Assembly (NCBI GenBank): GCA_023159155.1
Contig: JAJNNX010000004.1
Coordinates: forward strand, 124,001 to 188,000
Direction of reading: 5' to 3'
Length of the DNA: 64,000 nucleotides
DNA from: Ustulina deusta
Lineage: Eukaryota > Ascomycota > Sordariomycetes > Xylariales > Xylariaceae
Shown one piece after another: positions 22,800-34,511 of the stretch (its first letter is position 1; every line of letters starts with the position of its first letter). Position numbers and translations under genes: made by a program. The notes beneath the pieces were generated by a model. That model did no database searches, was not told the DNA's origin, and saw only the letters and a list, made by a program, of their open reading frames with translations.

Positions 22800-24476
22800 A
22801 TGGACGACACGAGCAGTGCCGCCCCGGCCAGCAGCAGCTGGGTCGGCCACCAAGGCGCCGCCGCCTTTGACCTGAGGAGTGAGTGGCAGTTAGTTAGTTA
22901 GCGCTACGGCGCACAAAAGATCAAGCACTGCTGTTTCTGCTCCCTACCCATTGAAACACAAGCCATGAACCAAGAAGACCGGGCCTAACTATTTCCGCCT
23001 TGCCTAGGCGATACCATGACGACGCCGACAGCGGCCATGCTCGGCGCGATCCAGACCACCACCCTGCTGGACGACGTACTCGGGGAAGACCAGACCACCA
23101 CGGACCTCGAGGCCCACGTGGCGGCTCTCGCGGGCAAGGAAGCTGGGCTGTTCGTCCTGTCTGGTACCATGGGGAATCAGATCGCCTTGCGATCACTGCT
23201 GACGCAGCCGCCCCACGGTGTTCTCTGCGACCACGACTCTCATATTGTCAAATATGAGGCCGGCGGGTACACGAGTCTCCTTTTCCTCCTCTCGCCCTTC
23301 ACATCCCCCTTGTCGCTGTACTGACCATGTGAGCCCGCAGCGTTGCGTCCCTAAGCGGAGCCCTCGTCACGGCCGTCCGGCCGAGCAATGGCCGCCATCT
23401 CAGTCTGCCAGATATCCGGGAAAACGTCGTTCTCGGCGACGACGTGCACGCCTGTCCGACGAGGGTCATCAGTCTCGAGAATTCCCTCCACGGCATGGTC
23501 ATGCCGCTGGACGAGGTCCGGCGCATCTCGGCATTTGCGCGCGAGAACGGCATCCTCATGCACTGCGACGGCGCCCGTCTCTGGGAGGTCGTCGCGTCCG
23601 GCGCCGGCTCCCTGGCCGATTTCTGCGCCTGCTTCGACACCGTCAGCCTGTGCTTTTCCAAGGGCCTGGGAGCCCCCATCGGTAGCATCGTGGTCGGCTC
23701 CCAGAGCCTGGTCAAGCGGGGGAGATGGGTGCGCAAGTCCATCGGCGGCGGATTGCGCCAGTCGGGCGTCATCACGGCCGCCGCTCGCGTGGCTGTCGAC
23801 ACGACGTTTGGCAAGGACTCTAAAGGCCGGGACGGACTTCTGAAGGCCTCACATGCCACCGCCCGACGCGTCGAGAAGATGTGGACTGAGCTCGGGGGCC
23901 GTGGTAAGCAAATTCTCCGAGTTATTTTCTTTTCTTGTTTGGCGGCTCTTTGAGCATCCTCAATGCCCCCCTCCTTTTCGGGTCTAAAATCATTATGTCT
24001 TTGGCGCAAGCCTCCCCCGAATTCTGAAACACTCCCTGATCATGCTCAAAAATAGCGATTACTGACCCCAAGCGTTGTAGTGACGCGTCCTGTTGAGACG
24101 AATATGTGCTGGTTGGATCTTGAATCATTAGGCTGTAGTGCGGCTAGGTTCGAACAACTCGGCCGCGAGGCGGGTTTGAAGCTCCTGGGAAATCGCCGTA
24201 AGTGCCACATGGAATCCATCTTTTTCCCCCCCTTAGCTCTCTCATGAATAGTAAAACCTCGAACTATTCCCATTATTTTGCTTGATGTTGTTAAAGCCCC
24301 TTAACTGCTTGCCTTCGCAAAGTTTACTAATTCTTATTGTTATAGTCATAATCCATTACCAGATAGGAGAAGAAGCTATAGAAAAGTTGGCAACCGTCTT
24401 CCAGCAAGTAGCACAGGAGAACACAGTTGGAGTTCAACCCGAGAAGCGCCACACAGTGGGGATTTACGGACGGTAA
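22800..24476 (+). CDS. L-threonine aldolase (PLP-dependent)
   Basis: Five exons: 22800..22878, 23008..23266, 23341..23903, 24081..24197 and 24346..24476; 382 residues, the usual family length. Fold-type I PLP enzyme that cleaves L-threonine or allo-threonine to glycine and acetaldehyde. Motifs: AFDLRSDTMTTPTAAML at the start, LLDDVLGEDQTT, LSGTMGNQIALRSLL, DDVHACPTRVISLENSLHG, LMHCDGARLWE (the Asp that contacts the pyridine ring), and VSLCFSKGLGAPIGS with the Schiff-base Lys. The ATG at 22800 has a strong context (GCGCCATGG). However, the same frame stays open to ATGs at 22485 and 22470, adding a 105- or 110-residue Ser/Arg-rich extension that could be a mitochondrial presequence; the start is therefore uncertain. 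Confidence 0.88.
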
Positions 24477-25173
24477 CACTACTGGAAGTTGAGTATACCC
24501 TCCATCACACGACGAACGACGCCGTATGCAGTCAACCTTGTGTTGTCCTCGTCAGTATTTGTAAATAGCTTGTCACATAGGATTGAACGCGTTCTTAGTG
24601 ATAGTATTAAGTTATAGTTGCGATAAAATCTTGTCAAGATGAATGCTCCGGTTCTTATATTGCGTTTCGCTAGTTAATTTTTGTGCATTGTCCAACTGTC
24701 ATCGGAGTGCGATGCCTTGGTCATTGGTGGCTAAGTATGAACTGGGTGTAATCTGAGTCGTACCTGGTCCTATCCTTTTGTAGACATCTTGTCCGACTCC
24801 CATTGCGTTCCTGATTGTTTGAACTCCCCTGCCTTTCAACTAGCCGCCTAAATATGGAATGTGGGACGGATCTACTGACGTTTGCTGTCGTCAGCTCTCC
24901 CAATGTACACATTAAGAAAAATTCGATGCCTGAGACAGTTTCGGTCTCCTCTTATCATGCTCAACAACTAATATTGGTTAACGATGCTCTCTCGCCTCGA
25001 GGTCGAGTAAATATGTCGAATGATAAATATGAATAATGATATAATGCCTCTGGCGCGTTCCCCTGGGCCATCATATCGAAATGACAATGGTATACACGAT
25101 GCTTTTATAGAAGCATACCTCCGCAACCATAAACGCCGAATCATGATGACTGAAAATCATCTTCCTGGAAAAT
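24477..25173. other. Convergent intergenic region
   Basis: About 0.7 kb shared 3' space between threonine aldolase and the Sel1-repeat gene. No supported ORF or repeat. Confidence 0.45.
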
Positions 25174-27466
25174 TCAGGATGCTGTCTCTTTCGACTTCTT
25201 GCCGAAAATCCCTCTACTTTTTGATTTGCTTCTTGCTTTCATTGATTTTGTACTGCTTGCGTCATCATTGTATTTTGCCTTGTGTATCCTAGAATTAAGC
25301 GTTAATATGATTTAGTAGACATAGGCGGTTGCGGATGAAACTTACCAACTGTTTCCTGGCATGCTCATTCCCTTTGCTTCGGCCATGCGGTAGAATTTAG
25401 CACTCTTCTTGAGATCCTTCTTACAGCCAATGCCTTGCGCATAACAGAAACCCGCTTCTGTAAGAGCATCTACATCGCCCCAGTCTGTCGTGTACTTAGT
25501 ATTGATCATTACGGATCTAGGGTGAGCACCACTTACTTCCTGAGATCTCAAAGCATCGAAGTGCAAGTGCTTTGTCTTGTTCAATACCCCAGCCATTCAT
25601 ATGACTGACACCTAATTCGTAGATACTCAACGCAAATTGGGCTTTTCGGGTTTTCCTCTCCATGAAATCGACTGTCTTGCCTTCCTTGGCATGATCTTCA
25701 TCTTCGGCAATTTCTGCGCTGACGATATCGGCGGCTTTCCGAAGCCACTTAACACCTTCCTGTTGGTTTGGCCGCATACCCCAGCCATGTCGACATGCTA
25801 GGGCGTATAATAACATGCCAGTGGGATCTCCACCAAGTGCAGCAAGGCGTAGGTGATACGTGGATTCTTTGACAGACCCCTCCTCATGACACTTAATGCC
25901 TTTGGCTAGATGCTCCTCTGGACTTATCTCGGCCGCAGTGGGCGCTGAAGACTGTAGCGACCTGGGCGGCTTGATAGTACTAGCAGAATCACTCATTGAA
26001 ACAGACATGGGCGTTTGAGCTCTAGCTTGAGCCTGATCATGGGAGGGTGACGTTAAGGCTCGCCCTCTAGGTATGTCTGTGGATAGCCTGCTATCTCTAG
26101 TTGATGGTCGACTGAGACCTGAGGATGGCTCACCATCCGCTGACATTTCGGTAGATAGCTTGCTGCGTTCCAAGGATGGACGACCTACAAGGGGGTCTCC
26201 CATGACTATACCATCTTGATATCGAGAAGAGGAACTAGAGGGTCGAGTGGGAGGGGATGGAGGGGCCTGTCTGTTTCCCGCTGACGCAGGTGCTTCCCAA
26301 GAAAATGAAGAAGATGGCGATTCGCCATCGTGGAAGTGAGCAGAATTTCGTTGTAGCGACTTGCCACGTGGTAACGAATATTTGGAGTAGATATATGAGG
26401 GCGCCACATCACCCCCAGCTACAAAGCCTTCCGCAAAGGCATCGCTGTGCATACTGACGGGGGTGTGGGCAGTTTCATCGGCCAATATGAACGAAGGATG
26501 GCTATCTGAGGAGGCCTGCCGGGATGGAGCATCCAATGTCGGCGTCCCTGCGCGACTTAGCGGACGCGAGAAGTTGAACGAGGGTCTCGGTAGCGGTACA
26601 GATGCCTCCGAACTGATTGAAGGTGATCTCTGGTAGTGGGCAATGGGAGACGCGAGCGCTGGGCCAGAGAAGGCACTACTGGACGACAGTTTTCGCGGAG
26701 GCTGAGAGTGAAACGACGCACTGAGATTTTCCTCGTTGGGAGAGTAGGCATCTAAGGGTGCCGACATGATACTCGATGATCGCTTTGGAAACAGAGGTGG
26801 AGGAGGAACTAGGTTAGCCGAGTCGTTTGAAGCCGTTTTGGTGAGCTTTTCAGGTGACGCTGGGAAGCGCGCCCACGGAGATGCATGTCCTATGCTCCCC
26901 TGGTGGCCAGCAGATCGAGGCTCTGATTCCAGATCTCCGGGCGACTGCTCCCTGCGTGCACCGTACATGCCATTATCCTCGTCAAGTGTCTGTAGCGAAC
27001 GGCCACGAAGGCCATCCTTGAACGGGTTTGGGGGGAGTGGTATGGATTCATCCGGCGTAGGAGGAATGCGACTCATTCGCGGATGCATGGAACGTGGGCG
27101 CTCTAGAGGGGTTTCGATTTCGGTCGTGAAGCCAAGCCCGGCGGGCTGCTTTGGAGAGAGACCATTCTGTTCATCGGTCGAATCGTAGGACAAGGAACGG
27201 AAGTACTCCGAGCGGCCCTGGACAACTAAGGGGCTTTCGGTGGTTAACGGGGGAAGACGGCTCACTCGGTTGCCGTTCTTGGCGCTCTCCTCTAGTTGTT
27301 TGGCGAGCAGGCGACTCTGGAGGGCGAAAGCATCGAGAGGAGACAACGCAGGAGGCACTTCGCCAGCGATGTGTAGACGTGGAGATCGAAGAGGGCGGGA
27401 AGACGCGGTGGCGACGGAGTTGGAAGAGCCGGATCGTAGGTCGATAAAGTTGGGCCGGTTCGCCAT
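25174..27466 (-). CDS. Sel1-repeat protein of the fungal Nif1/Dsf2 type
   Basis: Three exons, complement of 25174..25288, 25346..25484 and 25537..27466; 727 residues. The first 500 residues are disordered, Ser/Pro/Arg-rich, with many potential phosphorylation sites. From about residue 515 Sel1-like helical repeats appear: HLAKGIKCHEEGSVKESTYH, RLAALGGDPTGMLLYALACR, GWGMRPNQQEGVKWLRKAA, ELGVSHMNGWGIEQDKALAL, EAGFCYAQGIGCKKDLKKSA, YRMAEAKGMSMPGNSWIHKA. The end is strongly basic (RSKSKSRGIFGKKSK). This architecture matches fungal Sel1 proteins such as S. pombe Nif1 (a Wee1-pathway interactor) and yeast Dsf2; chitin-synthase regulator Skt5 is more distant. The last two exons are needed to complete the repeat domain. 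Function is inferred from family memory. Confidence 0.8.
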
Positions 27467-29136
27467 GATGAGGGGACGCAGGATTGGCCGGGTTAATCAA
27501 TCAATCAGGTTGTTTAGTTGGGAAGGCCGAGGTGCGAGGTGCGAGATGCGATGCGAGACGACGCAAATTACGGGTCATGAAGACCAAGTCAGGGTATATC
27601 GTGTTGCGCCCGAGCGGGAGCACAACGGCTGGCAAATGCAACGCGCACGACAGCGAGAGAAAACGGATTGCTATGCGTGCTGATGGAAATAGACAGGGCT
27701 GGATGATGCATGAGGTATGAGGTCAATGCTGCCTAGGACGGATGGCAGAATCTCCATGGAATAAGGGATCGTCTGGAACGGCATAAAGGTGTTTCGTGAA
27801 AGGCGTTTCGTGACAGGCGACGGTATGAGCTGGGTGGTTCGCAATCAGAGGGCTCTGCCTTGTTTGATTCCCGGGGCTGGCATTAACGATAGAACCGACG
27901 CGGGCGCGTGGCCATGTTGGCGTAGAGATGAAGGATCGTGTTAGGAGGCAGAACGATTGACCCAGCTCGGCCAGGTGGTCAGTGTAGATAAATGTCTTCG
28001 CCGTGGGTGTGTTGTTGAAGCTGAGGAAAGGGGGTAATTTGGCGTACACATGTCAAGTGACCTGTTACTGGGCGAAAAGACTGGGGCCGGTCTTGGCTTA
28101 ATGATACAGGAGATATGGGGTACATAAGCCCGCCAACCGTGCCTGTCGTCCCCTGGAGGCAGCTCCATACTTATACATGGACTCAAGTGCCGATTTCCCT
28201 GAACCACCATGGGCATTTCACCTCCTACCTGCAATGTATCTCTACTCCCAGATAGGTAGCAGGTACTGTAAGCTTATGCTGCTTTCTGTCACAGCCTTGT
28301 GGCTGGTGCTGCGGCGTAGCCAACCTGTCGGAATCATGTTTGCCACGAGACGTGTTGAATATGGCGTCTACTGGGAATATAGCCGTGGCTGTGGCGAATG
28401 GTCGCAATCCCTTGCAGGAGTACTCACCACCCATGCAATTATTGCGTTGGGAGATGTATCGGGTGGACTCTCTTTCAACATTCTCTTCAAGTAGATAGAC
28501 TATTTTCTCCTATCTAATAGAGGGTATAGATGGGGATTCTATAGCCATTACAAAAGCGGCTAATAATCTAAGCAACAAACTTAAAAGCAGTTTTCAGCAG
28601 TATATAACAACAAAAACAATAATCAACTTGAATCTAGTGGAATAAATATTAAAAAGGACGATAAAGCACCAGGGTCAGATGAGACGAGACGAGACGCAAT
28701 ACAACTAACTACCTGGGTAGGTTAGGTAGCGTTGGTCTTCGATGAATCCTTGCTGACTTGGAGCGCCCGCGTGGGATGGGACTGAGGCGTTGAATTCCTG
28801 TAAACTTGCTTGTCAAACATCTTGTTTTCTTAACTGGTACTTAAAAAAAAAAACTAGCGTAGCTTCTTGCAGATTATATCACTTTTTTTTCTATAACTTA
28901 AGCTCGCTTGACCTTGACCTCAGTGGTGTTAAACGTGTTAGGAATGAGAAAGCGGTTTGGTTATTGAACGCTTCAGAATAAAATAGTCTTTCCTTACTAC
29001 ATGTAGGTACGTTAACAGCCCGTCCGTTAAGTCATGAAGTAGGCCGGGACGGCCGAATATCTTCTAGTTAGTCTAAAAAGCGACGCCGTAGCAACGCACT
29101 CTGGCAGTGCCGTGAGCCGAGTTAATAGGAGAAGTC
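27467..29136. other. Intergenic region with a possible LINE relic
   Basis: 1.67 kb upstream of the Sel1-repeat gene and downstream of the GNAT gene. Contains the possible reverse-transcriptase fragment at 28530-28710 (separate entry) and a GAGAC pentamer run at 28680-28694. No intact gene recognised. Confidence 0.45.
28530..28710 (+). mobile_element. Possible short relic of a LINE reverse transcriptase
   Basis: An AT-rich stretch whose + frame reads ESSGINIKKDDKAPGSDE around 28630-28683. The DKAPGSDE core (28660-28683) resembles the KAPGPD motif at the start of non-LTR reverse transcriptase domains (Tad-like). Only this fragment is visible: no catalytic motif or downstream domain follows, and a stop comes soon after. 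It could be chance. Confidence 0.3.
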
Positions 29137-29899
29137 CTAAGCTTCTATATCAGTCCGAATGAGTCCAAACATGTCTTCACTCATCTGCTTGCCGTCCTTA
29201 ACAACAGCTAGCCTCCGCGTCCCCTCCTTGACGAACCCGGCTTTCTGGAGCACACGTTGGCTACCCTTGTTGGGTTCGAAAACGGCCGCCTCAATGCGTA
29301 AAAGATCAGGAACCGTAGCAAAGGCCCACCGCGTAAACTCTCGCACGAGCGTGCTCATGACTAGGACGATCAGTCAGGGTTTCCATGCATCTAGGACGGA
29401 ATGATTCGACTACTACCGCCTTCCTCTTCATTAAACCAGTAGAAGAAGAAGGGCAGTGCAACATATCTAAACAACACTTACTACCGCGACCCCAGAATTT
29501 CGGCACCAAGTAGTAGCCGAGCTCGCGTGTCCCGGCGTAGACGGGATCACCCTTGGGCGGCTCGAGAGCCATAGATCCGGCGATCTCACCCTCGAGGGTG
29601 AAGATGCCGAACGACAACGCCGGCGCCGGCAGCGAGCGGCAGAGCGCGATGAATTCGTGAGCGTCGGCGAGCGTGTACGGCGACGGGAAGCGAGACCGTA
29701 GGTACTTGGTGATTTCAGGGTCGTTGGCCGCCTCGGCCATGGGTTCGGCATCGGAGACTTCATATGGCCGCAGATAACACTTCTCTGTGACGAGGATGGC
29801 TGTTGGGGGGATTGTGTGCTCTGAAGCTACGCCGCCGACTGGTTGTTCGCCGTCGGTCACTGTCAGAGCTGTTGGTTTGTTGTTGGTCTGAGTTGCCAT
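29137..29899 (-). CDS. GNAT-family N-acetyltransferase
   Basis: Two exons, complement of 29137..29360 and 29482..29899, with a 121-nt intron (GTAAGT...CTAG); 213 residues. After a disordered N-terminus the RimJ/RimL-like acetyltransferase domain shows KCYLRPYEVSDAEPMAEAAN, DPEITKYLRSRFP, ELGYYLVPKFWGRGIMSTLV (acetyl-CoA-binding R/Q-x-x-G-like loop spanning the intron), REFTRWAFATVPDLLRIEAA and NKGSQRVLQKAGFVKEG. These enzymes transfer acetyl from acetyl-CoA to an amine; the substrate is not predictable here. No targeting signal is evident. Confidence 0.87.
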
Positions 29900-32800
29900 T
29901 TTTTTTGGTCGGATCCCAGTTGCAGATGTTTGCCGATCTGCTCGTGGGAGTTTGTTTTTATCGTCCGCCCTTAGTCTGAGCTTAAATGATTGTCAGAAGT
30001 TCAAGGCGTAGCGAGGACATTCCCAGATGCGTTTATATGGCCTCACCGAAAAAAAATTCTTATCGGGTGTCTCAGGCAACTCGGGGTGAGTCACTGATGT
30101 AAGCAAAGGCATAGAATTTTAGTGGTAACCTATCAACTCGTAGAACATCAACACTCCCTGATTCAACCAGCAAGGGCTAAGATCCCAGTTAATTGAATAG
30201 GAATATACAGAAGTCATGGAGTACTACATTCGTTGCAGGAACGACCAAGCAACGATAAATTACTATTAGGTAGGTACATTAGCCTTGAAAAACAACGGTT
30301 GCTTGCACTTTCTTTGTAGAGCTTATTATATCGCGAGGTGGGTATTGAAGTGGTTGAAGAGATGGAGTAGGTGGTTGGTAGATCACTCCGGGCTACTGTA
30401 TTTATCTCCGCCTATAAGCGCAACTAAACTTCGAAGTTCCTTCTGTACGGAGGTCTGGGCCAAAATTGATAAAATAAAATATACCCCAATCCGTACCGAT
30501 CCGAGCCTGTACTGATCTGGGTCCGTACTGGTACAAGGTCCACGGCCGTACTGGTCCGTAGTTTAAATCTGTACTGGTTCTGGTTCGAACTGGTCGGAGG
30601 TCGTGCTAGTGCGGATTTCGCGGCCGTACTAGTACAAGATCTTATTCATACTGGTGCGTAGTGTTCGACAGAACCAGGTAAGTATGATACCTACAAAGGT
30701 CTAAGAATTATAATGCTACGTATAAATTGTGTAACGGAAGTAGAGTCCATACGGGTACTCCTCCGTGCCTTTCTGTTGTACCTAGATAGCCTTCTAGTCG
30801 TCACCCATCTATAAAAGCCCCGTTCCATTCCCATAAGTTGCATATTCTTTCCCATTCCCAAATCACCACCGCTCCTGTGCCATAGTGATTTGTCTTTTCT
30901 ATGGGTCCCGAAGGACATGGGTGCTTTGCACCACAGGCCGATGATGACAAGTACCTAAGGGAAAACTGAGGCCTTATATGAGGTGATTCCAACCCATCAC
31001 TTTACTCCCACGTCTGCGACCCCAGTAGGTTAATAGCTGCGCTCGTCAACTATGGCTGCTACAATACCGAGACACATGTCACGTCTGCGTTAATATGTAC
31101 TTCATGTTTCTTTTTTAATAGCTTTAATTCTTTTACATTTTATCGGCCACGTTAGATCGCAAAGCCACCCTGCTACATACCCAAGGAACCATGTCAAAAT
31201 CATCTGCTCACTCACGACGTTTACTGCACGTACAAAAAAAGACAGGCAACACAGACATACACAGGTAGGTTCGGGCGGTCGGGGGATGAAGCATCAATGA
31301 TTTGATTCCGTCCAAATCTGAAGTACAGTTGCCACCGATATACAGAACATAGGTGTCCTGCTCTGGCGTGGCCTCCAGCATGTCCAATGTACTTCTCCAC
31401 CCTCCCATGTGTGCCCCAAATCGTTCCTACGAATGTGTAATAAAACATCGACTACCAAAGTCAAAGGTTGCCCAAGACCGGTGACACCTCAAAGTAGGTC
31501 GTTCCGAGATGGGGGTGTATCAACACAGGCGAGTATATACAACTGGCATTCAACAGATGAAATACGAAGCAAAAGAAAGGAGGCGTTATTAAAGCAGAAT
31601 AGAAGAGTAAATGGCAGTGTAGACGATGAGTTGGTTCTGCGATTGGGAAGTGCTGCTGTTGGACCATGGGTTCAATGTGTTAGAGAGTCAACTAGTGCAC
31701 CCTTGCAGGGTTGAAGATGACGATAGATCTAATAATACAAACGATGGTGGTAGTAGAAAAGATGGAGAGGAAGTGAACGAAGAAGAGATGGAGAATATGG
31801 CGGGTTTTATGTACCCAGGCATGGGTAGAAAGTGAGTTTCTACAATGACATGATGAAAGGCAAGTCTTTCTGTTAATTTTGAGGCATAATTGGAAAGAGG
31901 GGTGATACATGGCCTGGTATTTACTATCGGGTCTGAAGGTATCGTGTAAGTGACGAAGAACGGCTAGAAGGTGCATTTTGCTGCCAAATGAGACTAATGG
32001 CGCGAGGCAAAGAGGAAATTCCGCTGCACGCTGTCTTTCTGGGAATGAGAACTAGCTTGTACTCAAGGTGCCCGACTCTGAATTTAACTACGTGCATCTG
32101 ATTCCCGCTTTCAGGCGCGAGGGAGGCATACGGTTGAGAGAACCTTCACTAAAAGGTTGAATAGCTGCGGAATATCCCTAACACAACACCTATCTAGCCT
32201 TTACACAAATCCGTAGCTGCAAAAGTTAAGAGTAGTAGTACCTAGTGCAATGACGCATTTGAAACTTTTCACTTGGATAGAAAACGCTTCCCGCCTGTTT
32301 CTGATCCATATGTAACTCATACTTACTTATAAGAAGTCATCACCAACTTGCTTTCAGCCTCAGGGTCCTGCCAGGCCTTTCTAGCCACTAGATTCAGCTA
32401 CTTCGCGATCAGCTCGTCGCGTGGCGCTAGGACCTGGCCCTATCCATGTGCCTCACGTTAACGGTAAAAAGAAGCCGTTTTGCCGACCGTTTCCCTCTGC
32501 ATAAATCATGCATTAAGTATGTGCTTAGGAGTCGCCTGCCTGTCGTGCGCTAGGAAAGTGGTAAAACCTAGAACCTCTACCCGAAGTCTAGGTAGATAAG
32601 CTTAGAAAATTTCAATATGATTACATTACAGGTCCTCAGGGGCTAAACCCCGATGAGATCAGCCCGACATTTTGTATCTCACCTCTCATTCTTTCAGCTC
32701 TCAGCATAAAAGATCAAATAAGTTAAGAATCGTGAGAACATCCATCACATTACGGTAGGGATGTAACAACCGAGAAAAAAGAAAAAGAAAACCGTGAATC

Positions 32801-33334
32801 CCGCTCTCTATCTCTACCTATGTAGGTACTTATCTAGGTACATCGGGTCGTACGCATACCTACTCTGCCAAGCCACTCAAAAGCGACTTGGCGAAAACTG
32901 TTAGACGGGCGTTGCACGGCATGCATGAATTGGTAAGCATTAGGGGCAAATGCTCTCTCTGTTCTTTTTTTTTTCTTTTTGTAATACGTTTCGGTCATTA
33001 GGTATTATTCAACCCCTCTAATCCGCCTTTATCCTTCCCGATGCAATACAATCCAGTTGGTCCGAGTAGGTATTTACTTACGTCCGAGTCAGATTCTTTC
33101 TCTATGTACATTCGCGTCTTTTCTCTCCGAGTAACTAATAAATAGACCTATGAAAGAAAGCCTCGACCAAGTGGTCGCGCAGTCGTGGTCATCTCAAGAG
33201 CCTCACCCCCCGTGTTGCCCCTGGGAAGCGGGTCACGTAATCCCGATGATTGTTTCTTTAATTCGTGTAAACACTAGTATGCGTTTCTCGCAGCCCGCAA
33301 ATCCTAGTATTGGCAGAAGTCAAAAGTGTCGGGT
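29900..33334. other. Long gene-poor intergenic region
   Basis: 3.4 kb. Holds a degenerate CCGTACTGGT tandem array (30491-30660, separate entry), palindromic TAGGTA copies (30269-30278, 32816-32842), a purine-rich stretch at 31730-31805, a small GGGGCTAAACCCC hairpin near 32639 and a T9 run near 32967. No exon is supported; the ORFs at 31409-31976 look non-coding. Confidence 0.5.
30491..30660. repeat. Degenerate CCGTACTGGTnC minisatellite
   Basis: Eight to nine imperfect copies of a CCGTACTGGTCCG-like unit spaced about 15-25 bp, for example near 30491, 30507, 30522, 30544, 30569, 30585, 30631 and 30647. Units vary at several positions (GTACTGATC, GTGCTAGTG, ATACTGGTG). Many units are near-palindromic around GTAC. 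Confidence 0.65.
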
Positions 33335-34511
33335 TTATTTGGCAAGCCCCGGGTAATTGTCATCCAATGGCCGACCGTCGCCGCTCAGCCGGCCGAAGGT
33401 TCCAGCTGGTAATATTTCAAAGCCCGCATTCACTACCCTTGATGACATGTTTTCACGTTGGTCGGTGTACGTACGTATGGGAGTCGGCCGTGTGGACGCC
33501 AAAAACGGTCGTGAAGCTGATTGAGGAGGAGAGCTTGAGACTCTGTCGGTTTCTGGACTTTCAAACGGGTCACCCCTCGTCTCTGCCCGGACTCTTGAGC
33601 AGTATTTACTCTGAGTCCTAGACGACTCGGCCGAGGGTGGAGACTCAGAATCCTCGAAGGGGCCCCGGTAATGGGTCGAGGGCCTGCCGCGGACATCTGC
33701 CGGATGGCGCGGGACAGAAAACCCCAGACCTTCCTCGGATGAGATTGACATGCGATCTACTGCTGGCCTAACGCGCGGAGACAGGGAAGAGTTTATACTG
33801 GAGGACGAAGACGTAGGAATATAGGTTTCGACGTAATGTCGAGCTGCCACGCCGTCTGGTTGAGCTGTTGTACGGAGCTGTCGGGCGATATGTGCGTTAT
33901 CATTCGTCGGACGTTGTGAAAAGTACGGCTGTACGTATGCTGTGTGCGGCCCTGGCGACGGTGCTCTGCTGATGTCTTGACGAATGCTTTGGTCGAAGTA
34001 ACTACCTGTCGGGCTAAGGCGGGGGCTTGGTTTCGGGGTGGGTTCGACTTCGATGAAGGTCGTGGCCGGCCTTACACCGCTGCCTAGGACGGCCTTCCCC
34101 TTATCCTGAGGTCTCAATTCGCTGCCAATATCAAGGGTCGTGGAGGAAGCCTTGCTGGAGCTACGTATTTCTATTGGTGTCGCGGGGCGAGAAATCCAGA
34201 TGCCCTCAACTTCTATACCGCTCTGGATGGCGCGCACACCGAAAGGGATGTCCGCTCGTCTCCCGGCAGGAAGGCCGGTCTTGCGCAGTTCCATATGTCG
34301 GGCCCGTTTTTCTTCGTCGAGCAAGGTATGTTTCTTAAGCAGCCTCTGCATCCACCACAGCTTAATCCACCCTATAAAGAACACGGCAACGATGCCTGCG
34401 GCTAACACCTTGTCTGTGTCAGCTCGAGATCGGAGGTTGTATGGCGACGGAAAAACTTACAAAAGTCAACTTCTCCCATAACTCCCAATTATTGAAGAAC
34501 TGAATTCCCAT
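33335..34511 (-). CDS. Fungal membrane-anchored protein of unknown function
   Basis: Two exons, complement of 33335..34408 and 34461..34511; 374 residues. Exon 1 encodes only MGIQFFNNWELWEKLTF; exon 2 continues VLAAGIVAVFFIGWIKLWWM, together forming an N-terminal membrane segment (residues 15-36). Next comes a conserved-looking basic block (LLDEEKRARHMELRKTGLPA, RADIPFGVRAIQSGIEVEGI) and a disordered Ser/Pro-rich tail. I know this layout from uncharacterised ascomycete proteins but no function. The short first exon is supported by the split hydrophobic segment and GTAAGT...AAG splice sites. Confidence 0.75.

Noticed and set aside
15169..24476. Secondary-metabolite or effector gene cluster across the sparse accessory region
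   Set aside because: No PKS, NRPS, terpene synthase, P450, transporter or cluster regulator is present; genes are widely spaced and of unrelated types.
28861..28930. Minus-strand NTTEVKVKRA followed by stop, resembling a C-terminal exon
   Set aside because: No upstream exon with matching phase or conserved sequence was found.
31409..31976. Overlapping 94-101 codon frames on both strands
   Set aside because: No conserved sequence, no splice continuation; purine/pyrimidine-biased DNA.
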